In this document: positions 56,491 to 64,000 of the stretch, piece after piece | Numbering within the stretch: position 1 is the stretch's first letter | Layout of the letters: every line of letters starts with the position of its first letter | Assembly (NCBI RefSeq): GCF_000315625.1 | Contig: NW_005434655.1 | Location: 884,259 to 948,258, forward strand | Source: Guillardia theta CCMP2712 | Lineage: Eukaryota; Cryptophyceae; Pyrenomonadales; Geminigeraceae | Length of the DNA: 64,000 nucleotides | Reading direction: 5' to 3' | Position numbers and translations under genes: made by a program | Notes under the pieces: model-generated | Databases searched by the model: none | Told to the model about the DNA's origin: nothing | The model's input: the letters and a program-made list of their open reading frames with translations, nothing else

Positions 56491-57175
56491 CTTTCCCGGC
56501 CTGCTGACTCTGAATTCTCACAAATTCTATCTCAGGTCAATCAAAGCCTGTTCAACTTGAGATTCCTGTCTTCGACAATCAAAGCCGACTTGCCGTCCAG
56601 TGAAAACCAGGAGGGCTGTCAGGAAAGGTGGGGGGGACAGCGCCCCCCCCCTCAGTAAGTGCTGAAGAGAGCGGCTGTCCAACTCTTGTCGCTCGTCTAG
56701 GCTTCAAGATCCTGTTCTCCTGTGCAATCGAGCCCTTGGGCTGTATGTACTTTCAGCAAACTTTCAACATCAGTTCCTAGAGTGTCTTGTGGATTTTCGA
56801 AGCTTCAAGATCGATATTAAATGTATCGAGTAAGTTTGATGCCGACCTTCCAAATCTGTTACTTCCAACTCGTATCACTACAAAACAACTCCTGACGCAC
56901 GAGCAGATGTCGGAGTAGAGACTGCTCGCCTTGAAAGGAACAAACAATCAAAAGCAAGACGGAAATGCTCTATAGAAGTGAAGGAGGAAGAGCAGAGGCG
57001 AAGGAGCGGCTCTGCTACCACGCGCGGCTCTTCTACCATTGTGGCCTCCCTCCTCTCCCGCCATCCTCTCCCGCTGGTTGCGCCCGCAGCTGCGGCAGGG
57101 ATGGTGGTCTGAGTGGGACTGAGGGGCTGAGCGCTAGAAACCGAGCCGGGCCGGGCCTCCCCGGGTCACGGCAGG
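56491..57175. other. Intergenic, nothing recognised
   Basis: Holds G/C runs near 56625-56650 and a mildly GC-rich patch near 57110-57190 (ccgggccgggcctcc) that may be another trace of the GC-rich repeat. Confidence 0.4.
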
Positions 57176-57853
57176 TCACTGCAAGGTCACCGGTTGAGCC
57201 TGAAAATGGCTGTGGGAGTACAAGCAATAGAGCAAGCGCTGATGTGAGTGGGAGGAGGGAGGAGGGAGGAGGGAGGAGGGAGGAGGGAGGAGGGAGGAGG
57301 GAGGAGGGAGGAGGGAGGAGGGAGGAGGGAGGAGGGAGGAGGGAGGAGGGAGGAGGGAGGAGGGAGGAGGGAGGAGGGAGGAGGGAGGAGGGAGGAGGGA
57401 GGAGGGAGGAGAGAGGAGGGAGGAGGGAGGAGGGAGGAGGGAGGGAAGAGAAGGGGATGGAAGCATGAGATATTTCTGGTAATACAATGTTGAGATGATG
57501 GCGAAGGGCTCATGTTTGTGTGTGAGTGAAAACTTGCCAGGGATCACCCTCATCATATTCTCGAAGCACTCTTCTCCTGGCAGACTCTTGGAAATGCTGC
57601 GATGAAGGCATGCACACTTGCAGACATCTGTAGGCCTCTGATGTAGTGTCACAGGTGGGATGCTTTGAAAGGGCTGCGACGGCCTACCAAAAGATGCTCC
57701 AACTTTCGGCTTCGAACCGACAGCTAGTAGATTCTCTTTGAATCTTCTCTTGATGAACTCAAAGTGCATCCCTGGAACAGGCTGCATGGGAAGGTGCCGC
57801 GCACGCAAACTTGGGATGTCTTGCCATCCTGACGGGACAGGAAAGAATTTCAT
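57176..57853 (-). CDS. Hypothetical protein running into a minisatellite
   Basis: ATG 57853 begins MKFFPVPSGWQDIPSLRARH and continues MHFEFIKRRFKENLLAVGS, PTDVCKCACLHRSISKSLP and CFENMMRVIPGKFSLTHKH for about 125 residues of protein-like sequence. It then enters the 7-nt repeat, where the frame is open only because the repeat has no stop. The true 3' end (intron or stop) is not resolved. No family was recognised. Confidence 0.4.
   Translation of the reverse strand: MKFFPVPSGWQDIPSLRARHLPMQPVPGMHFEFIKRRFKENLLAVGSKPKVGASFGRPSQPFQSIPPVTLHQRPTDVCKCACLHRSISKSLPGEECFENMMRVIPGKFSLTHKHEPFAIISTLYYQKYLMLPSPSLPSLLPPPSSLLSPPSSLLPPPSSLLPPPSSLLPPPSSLLPPPSSLLPPPSSLLPPPSSLLPPPSSHSHQRLLYCLYSHSHFQAQPVTLQ
57248..57446. 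repeat. GGGAGGA 7-nt minisatellite, about 28 copies
   Basis: A nearly perfect ggaggga array over 200 nt with one variant unit (gagagga near 57410). Open in all frames on both strands. Confidence 0.95.
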
Positions 57854-58139
57854 GGTGAAAAAGCTGGAGAATTGACTGATTGATAGGTGACAGTTGCAAA
57901 AGTTCATTTCGAACAAGAAGAATCTTGTGCAAGCAAGTGCAATAGAAGCGAGTGGGTGCTCAAGGCAAGGTGATACTGTGAGGTCAAGGTGTCGTGATGT
58001 TCTAATTCACTGCAAATCAGAAGGAAACATGAGATTGCAAACACTATGCTCCTTCTTGGAATAATGAATCAGGTAACACGAATCCGAAGAGTCCATATGC
58101 TGACAGCAATCGTAAGGAAACTTCGGGTCAAGGTGTTGA

Positions 58140-60147
58140 GCTGAATGGTTAGGTTTTGATAATTTGTTTCCCAAACTTATTGTCACTCAAAGAAACTTCC
58201 GAGATCCAAGAGAGGTTACAGAATTTCAGCAAGCTCACTGCCGATAGTAGCAGTGGTTTGATCGGTTGCCATTCGTGTCGCTCCAATATTCTATGCCTGA
58301 TTGTAAGCAGATGCAGAAAGGATCGCGTTTTTTGCACGATCCGTTCAGGTTATCCTGCCCTTCTCGATCATGGAGTTTGACGGATTATTCGAAGAAACAT
58401 GCAAGGTTAAGGAATGTTGTAGAATCGACGCGTAGAAGGATCAGCGATGGCAATGCATCAAACTCGGTTGCCGGAATATCAAAGATTGCATCGTTTGATC
58501 TCATGCAAATAGGCGGATGTCCTTCCAGTGTTGACCTACTTCCGTGCTCTTACAGACGCACATGGGAGGAGGAGAGTGCAGGCTACGGCCTGCAATGATC
58601 TTGGTTCTTGTTTTTCATCATGCTCAGTTGTAACATCTGCTGCAGGACATGCGCTAAGCACCATTGGTGATGATGAGCTGAGCATAGCTTGGCATAAGAA
58701 AGCATTGAGACATCACTTGTCCATCGATGATGTTTGATATGCTTGGATCCTGATTGACTTGTGATGATTTGAGATTAGATTGAGGGCATTGAGACTGACA
58801 TTGATTACTTGCTCTCTTTGTTTACTCGTCTCGGTTGGTGCACGTGTAGGAATTTTCTTTCTCTGACGTAATGGTTTAAGATGCACACCAAATGCGCCTG
58901 AAACAATGGATTGAAGTGAAGCAAAGAATTAGGTGTGGATGGATATCCCTTCGTTGTGTAGAAGTGGATGTTTGTTTGTCAATCATTCACTTCTCGCTGC
59001 CTCTCATTGACATCACGTTTCAGCTCTTCGCAAGGATCCTCCTATCGAGACGTTTTGAACCTCATACGATCGATGATTAATGACACCAAGGTAGTTTGTG
59101 CAGCATTGGAATGTTAAGTGGTCTTGACTCGTTTCTGATAGTTGGACTCCTCTAACAGTACACCTACGGCAGATCAGTCCGAGGTAGAACAGCTGGAAGC
59201 AAACAAGATTTCCAATGTTGTTTTTGTATTGCACGTCTAAAATGTAACTTGATTTTTATACTTCAGAGGGCCAGCGAAGATGCTCTTTCTGCGCAGCAAA
59301 CTTGGAATGCTGTCACGCCAAGTTCGTCCTCAGTATCAAATTCGGAGGTGGCATTTACAGCAGGAAGTTTAGACGGATGGGAAGCACAGGGTCCTCCAGA
59401 GCGCTCGTCTAGTCGAGGAAGCATTCCAAGGGCCGAGTGCATCGTGATCAACCAGGACATACATCACCTTCAGATGCACTCCTCAAGCGAGTCCTCCTTC
59501 ATTCCGTCAGCCGTGAACTCCTCTTTTGTTAACTTGCCGCATTGGACGAGACATGAAGGATATCTGAAGCAGGTATTCAACTGTCCTTGTGGCAGATATT
59601 GCAATGCTCGAGTGTTATACATGCATACAATGGTTTTGCTGATTGCATCATGACAATGGGAACTACCCCGTATACCCTTTCACCCTGCTCCTGATTGATT
59701 TTACGAAATGTGTCTTTGGTTTGTTATTTGCTTCTGAGCAGCGTGAGCAGAAAGTCGGAATTTTGAACACTTGGAAGGAAAGGAGGGTCGTCGCTTCACT
59801 TGGCATTCTGGAAATTTACAGGAGTGCAGACAGGACTAACGGTCATTGACGTCGAGACACTTTCTGCGTCTCATTTCAAGGGCAGGAAAGCAAGTGAATG
59901 ATAGGCAAGGAGCAACTCCAGCAGTCGACAACAGCATCACCCTCAGAGTGACCAGTAATGGACATGGTTATCCTTGCTTATGGGACTTCACAGGCGGAGC
60001 TAAGAGACTGTGCGGTCCTTTCAAAGCAGTTTGGAAGACAGGTGGTGTTGGGCAGCCCTTTCACCTTTGACTTGCCCCTCCAGCACTTCGGGATCGAAGT
60101 AAAACTTCACAACGGCAACAAGATCCACTTTGCGGCGCAGGGGTAGT
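58140..60147 (+). CDS. Multi-exon protein with a TPR-like segment
   Basis: Exons with coding character: SEIQERLQNFSKLTADSSS (58190s), ARLRNVVESTRRRISDGNA and ISKIASFDLMQIGGCPSSV (58400s). Then CNDLGSCFSS with ELSIAWHKKALRHHLSID (58590-58735), which fits one tetratricopeptide repeat. Next is a Ser-rich exon, RASEDALSAQQTWNAVTP ... RHEGYLKQ (59267-59572). A further stretch, 59930-60147, is open in two frames (MVILAYGTSQAELRD; GNKIHFAAQG, stop TAG). The start and several junctions are unresolved and the overall family was not recognised. Confidence 0.4.
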
Positions 60148-60494
60148 GGCTGACAACGACAAATCGTCCGTTTCACTGATTTGCAATTAGGGTGATGGAA
60201 CAATCGAGATGGATTGAAGTCATACAGATGCAATCTTCGAACTGGTGCGAGGGAATGGCTTGTCTGTACAGTTGATTGATGTGATATGCACAGGCATACC
60301 AATGCTCGACATTCTGTTCGATGATATCGACATCTTTACGACATCAACTATTGCAATTACATGAGCATTAGTTTAGCTTTCCCAACATGTAATGCTAGCT
60401 AAATTTATTTCTCAAACAAGATAGCGGGGGAGGTCTCAGTCATTCTCTTTTATGAACGACTTGAAGCACATTCTCAGAAATCATGGATTTTTGT

Positions 60495-61354
60495 TCAGTC
60501 ACTGTTGCTGTCGTACCTTCCTGAGTGAAAATCAGACAGACGGACGGGACCAGATTCCTTGCGTTTCTCTTCCTTCTTTTTCTTCTTCCTCTGCCCCTGT
60601 CACGATCAAACAGTCAATACAACTGAAGGAATACTAGGAGGGATACTACATCATCATCACTGTCACTGCTGCTGCTGCTGCTGCTGCTGTCACTGCTGCT
60701 GTCGCTGCTGGTTGACGCATCTCGCTTTCGTTTCTTGGCTCCACTATCTGCTTCGGATCCCCTGTATCCACTCCATAAGGTTGTAAAGTTTGAACGAGCG
60801 CGAATGCCTGCTGGCCTCAGCTTTCTTCTTCTGCTCCTTCTTTTCACGCTTGAGCCGCTTCTTCTCTCTCTTCTTCTCCTTCTTGTCTTTTTTCTCCTTC
60901 TTCGACTTTTTGTCCTACAAACACTGTCAGTGCAGGTTGACTCTGGGGTAAGTGAAAACCTTCTTGCTCTTTCCTGTTAAGTGTTTGTTATTCATACCTT
61001 TAGAAAGCTGCAAGTGTGAATTCGCACTAGATCAGCTGTCATACATGGCGATCTTACCTTGCGATTTCGCTCCTCATCTAGAAGTCTGCGGTAGTCCGCT
61101 TGTTCCTTCTCAATACCAGACCCAAGCCGATCTGAAAGTTGCTCTTTGTGTTTTTCTTTGAAGTCTTCCCAGGACATCCTTGGCTTTCGGTTGATTAGCG
61201 ACTCGATGTACTTCTGCTCGAACTCCGAGGTATGCCTGGTTCCATTGTCGTCCTGCCTTCATTGTAACTAGCCGTCGGTTCAGAGTTACCTCACAGGATA
61301 ATCTTCCTCGGCCTCCTGGCTGTTGAATTGCGGCTTCTTCGACGTTCGCCCCAT
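60495..61354 (-). CDS. Lysine/serine-rich nuclear protein, FAM133-like
   Basis: ATG 61354 starts MGRTSKKPQFNSQEAEEDY. An exon around 61250-61065 reads TSEFEQKYIESLINRKPRM, SWEDFKEKHKEQLSDRL and ADYRRLLDEERNRK. This is the 'W-E-x-x-K-x2' block followed by basic helices seen in FAM133-type proteins. Next is a very basic stretch (KKSKKEKKDKKEKKREKKR), then a nuclear-type KKRKRD and a poly-serine/aspartate run (CTG/CTGTCA repeat at 60660-60710). The end is KKKKKEEKRKESGPVRLSD, then RYDSNSD with a stop at 60495-60497. Likely associated with splicing or RNA processing, by composition only. Head-to-head with the gene at 61611. Confidence 0.6.
60660..60712. repeat. CTG/CTGTCA trinucleotide-type repeat coding for Ser-rich tract
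   Basis: On the minus strand it encodes the SDSSSDSSSSSSSS stretch of the FAM133-like protein, so unlike most repeats here it is exonic. Confidence 0.75.
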
Positions 61355-61610
61355 GGCTAGAATGAGAAGGTGGAGGAGGGGGCAGTCAAGACGGCAGCCT
61401 GTCGCAGGACGAGGAGAGGAGGCGACAAGAACTACAAGTCTCAGTTGCTGCTCGCCATGAGAAAGATATGGCTGCCACAAAAAATTGCCGCAATGGGGTT
61501 CTTGATCTTTTCTTGATGGGACAACCAGGGGTGGGTCCCGTTTGAGCAGGTAGGGATGGTATATCAGGGGGTGGTGGGTCTGGTGGTCGATCGGAGTGGC
61601 AGGCTGCGAG

Positions 61611-62519
61611 ATGGTGGAGGGGATGTTGAACTCGATGGGAGACAATGAAGCCATGCTAGAGAGGAGAAGGCGAGAATCTTCACGTGAGAGGAAAGACGAC
61701 TTAGAAACCCCCCCGTCAAGATCAAGAGCATATGGTGATGAAGATGATATTGAGGTGAGTTTTCGGACACCTGTTCGATGGTATGATTTGCTTTCAGGTA
61801 GATTGTTATGGTCCAAAAAGGAGACAAGGATCAAGGAAATCACGGATGTTAATCTTGACAGTAATCTTGGCTCTCTTTGTTGTCCTTATTTTTTCCCCCC
61901 TTTTCCTCGAGCTGGTTGGGTAAGGATATTTCCATCTTGTCGGGAGATTCCTAGATTCAAAGTCTTCTTTAGGTACAAGGATCTAACTTCAAAAATCGTG
62001 CTTTGGATTATGGGAAAGCAAGTACTTCAATCAAACTTTTGAGCAATATTAAATGAAAATCCAAAGTTTGATATCATGGTACAATGTATACAAGCGAGTA
62101 AATCAAGTTTGAAATTGTTTCAGCATCCTCATGGTGTTGGACGTAGAGAAGATGTTGGAAAGAATCTTGACAATTGGGTTTCATTGCTACCTCCCCCTGT
62201 AAGAGATAAATGCCTTGGTCGAATCTTGCCCTTCAAAATTTCCCCAGGCGCGAACTTACTCGTAGTAGATGTGACATGCGGCTGGAAGCTGCTTCTGAAC
62301 AATGAATGTCCGGCCAAATTTGCCGGGATCTTCGCCATCTTTGAGATTTGGGGAGTCTTAGTTTTAGTGACAAACATGATTCTTGGCTGGATGTCAATTG
62401 GTTGCATCTGGACTTCATGCTGTGACGGAAATCCTCACTCATGTGCCAGCATGATAGTTGACAAAACTTCACCTCAGATTGACGCCCGTTTGCGAAAGTT
62501 TGATTGCTTTGCAAGCTAA
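61611..62519 (+). CDS. Unknown gene, exons partly resolved
   Basis: Exon 1 from ATG 61611 reads MVEGMLNSMGDNEAMLERRR, then ERKDDLETPPSRSRAYGDED, ending DIE before a gtgagt donor. A 3' stretch (62245-62519) is open with hydrophobic runs (AGIFAIFEIWGVLVLVTNM) but a competing minus frame is also open. The middle is AT-rich and without clear exons. No domain was recognised. Confidence 0.35.
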
Positions 62520-63416
62520 AGCCAAGTCTTCCTTCACTCCTGGTTCTGCCAGCGTCTAAGAGACAGTTTACGGAAGCGGCGAAGAAAAGCGTACGGAATT
62601 AGCTTCGATCGCGTGTTTTTGGAAAGCGCGTCGAGAGATCCCCTGCTGCAGGAGATTTTTGCCAAGTTCGTCATCTATAGCATTCAGTCACAACGGATCA
62701 AACACACCTGCAGGCACAATGTCTTTCCATGTCAACATCACCTGCGAACGAAGCACGTCCTCAGATGTGCGCATTCGTATCACAATGCTGACGGGTTCAT
62801 CTGCTTTCCCAGATACTCTGTTGGGTGCGCTCCGCCATCCTTGTCTATATGGTAGACTCAAAAAAGAGAGAACTTTTGAGACTTTTACGTGTGAACCTGT
62901 ACGAGAAGGCGCTATTCAGATGATCGGGCGAGGATTCAATCACGCTAATCTGAGCGAGTGCGCAATTGTCCGGTATTGCCTTACTAGCTTCAATGCTGAC
63001 ATCTATCGAACTTGATTTTTGTGAGGCCTCAACATGCACGTGTTTCTCTTGGTTTTCATTATGATCATGGAGAGATTGATTGAAAGGTCTTCCAATGACA
63101 TTTGACACCCTTGTTCCTGTTGCTTGAAGTTTAAGAAGCTGCCCGCCCCGTCCATGTTTCATCTTTTCATCGCTGTTTGTGGTGATGATTCAACATTTGA
63201 TAAAAAAAGAAAAAAGATGTTGAAGACTGGCAATAAAGATACCTTACCTGTATCTTGCATGCAGCAAAACGGCCACATCCATGCCAGCGGTTGCGTAATG
63301 GCGTGCTGCTTGACTCATGAAGAACTTGGCAGATGAAAACCAGGGCCTCGATCGTTGTTCAAAAAAGCTTACAGTGATCGGGGAGTCACAGTCTTCGCTT
63401 CGTTCAGAGACTACGT
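62520..63416 (+). other. Possible exons, frame uncertain
   Basis: From 62540 to 63013 two plus frames are open at once. One reads RLRDSLRKRRRKAYGISFD and VFLESASRDPLLQEIFAKF. The other reads GTMSFHVNITCERSTSSDV and IQMIGRGFNHANLSECAIV, stop TGA near 63013. One of them is probably real. No start, acceptor chain or family could be fixed. 63020-63416 holds nothing clear. Confidence 0.3.
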
Positions 63417-64000
63417 GAGATTCGATGCCGATTCACTGGTAGTAGCCTGCCGCCACACGAGCCGCAGCAAGGCACTGGCCGCAGCCTTCAGAACTCGGAA
63501 CGACGCCGCCGCCGTGACCGTCGGTCAGGTCCGTCACACCGTGCCGCGTGTGCCACCATCTTGTCGGAGCAGCCAGCAGAGCCTACAAACGGCGGTACCG
63601 TACGGTACTACTCAGTACCTCCCGGACTCCGGGAGTCCTGATTTTTAACTTAACTTTGAGTAAAGATTGTCCTCGTACTGTAAACCGTACGGTAGTAAGT
63701 TTCAGTGACGGTAGTACCGACGGTAGCCTACCGGGGACTCACGGTGGCACGGCGGCACCGTGGCATGCGGCACGCGGCAATCACGGCCCGCCGCGGCGGG
63801 GGCGCGGCGGCAAGTCCGGCGGGCAAACGGCCGGCCAGGCCGTTTGCCCGGGCCAGGCCGGGCGGGGCGGCGGCAAACGGCCCTGGCCGGGCCCCGGCCG
63901 GGCGTGACTTGAAAACTTGATCATCGGTGTCAAGTGTGGGGGCCGGCCCGGGCCGGCCCGGCCCGCGGACCCGGCCGACCGGCGGGCCGCGCCCACGCAG
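63417..64000. repeat. GC-rich island and inverted copy of the dispersed repeat
   Basis: 63644-63680 is an inverted, slightly diverged copy of 13988-14027. Around it are small palindromes (ggtaccgtacggtacta; accgtacggta) and then very GC-rich sequence to the window end (ggccggcccgggcc). The element probably continues beyond the window. Confidence 0.6.

Noticed and set aside
57187-57513. LPPPSSL repeat protein
   Set aside because: Translation of the 7-nt GGGAGGA satellite. Both strands and all frames are open.
60614-60847. CTG/CTGTCA repeat as non-coding microsatellite
   Set aside because: Here it is in frame with the basic FAM133-like protein and encodes its Ser-rich tract, so it is probably exonic.

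Overview
This is eukaryotic nuclear DNA from an intron-rich protist. Genes sit on both strands, most introns are short (about 44-110 nt, GT..AG), and intergenic gaps are often only a few hundred bases. A secondary-plastid alga such as a cryptophyte is my best guess. The support is the very short introns, a plant-type (CCCTAAA) telomere-like tract, and a mitochondrial-carrier-family protein that begins with an ER-type signal peptide. No species can be proven from the window. No tRNA, rRNA or CRISPR array was seen. Layout, left to right: 823-5412 (-) is a large membrane protein made of two tandem copies of one module (membrane segments plus a RelA/SpoT-like fold). 5868-13242 (+) is the highlight: a zinc-finger / Roc-COR GTPase / TIR gene whose 5' part is split into at least 32, probably 33, exons of exactly one codon each, separated by about 50-180 nt introns and interrupted by two homologous 29-codon zinc-finger exons. 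13247-13844 (+) holds EF-hand-like exons. 15079-16344 (+) is a five-exon ZIP metal transporter. 16860-20061 (+) is a membrane-anchored sulfotransferase with a coiled coil. 20215-21560 (-) is an unknown gene. 22937-26365 (+) is a many-exon right-handed beta-helix protein. 26494-28788 (-) is an unknown lysine-rich protein with a signal peptide. 29094-30104 (+) is an intronless dsRBD protein with a NYN-like C-terminus. 30277-30819 and 32625-33851 (-) are unknown proteins. 34078-36887 (-) is a secreted or Golgi PAN-domain glycosyltransferase. 37357-38748 (-) is an intronless bHLH-like protein. 40515-45010 (-) is an organelle-type RAP-domain protein with helical repeats. 46165-47178 (-) is an SLC25 carrier. 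48270-48623 (+) and 49204-49542 (-) are convergent small paralogues. 50987-53130 (+) is PIG-A, the GPI-anchor GlcNAc transferase. 54333-56490 (-) is a secreted beta-helix plus PDZ protein. 57176-61354 holds an unknown gene, a TPR-like gene and a FAM133-like basic protein. 61611-63015 (+) holds poorly resolved exons. Between genes lie very GC-rich islands (31.7, 45.4, 50.0 and 63.4 kb) and a dispersed repeat whose diverged, partly inverted copies occur at 14.0, 32.1, 37.2 and 63.6 kb. Micro- and minisatellites lie mostly inside introns. The genes do not form one pathway. Several are endomembrane or secretory (PIG-A, sulfotransferase, PAN-glycosyltransferase, beta-helix proteins, carrier), and one is a likely innate-immunity or cell-death type ROCO-TIR sensor.
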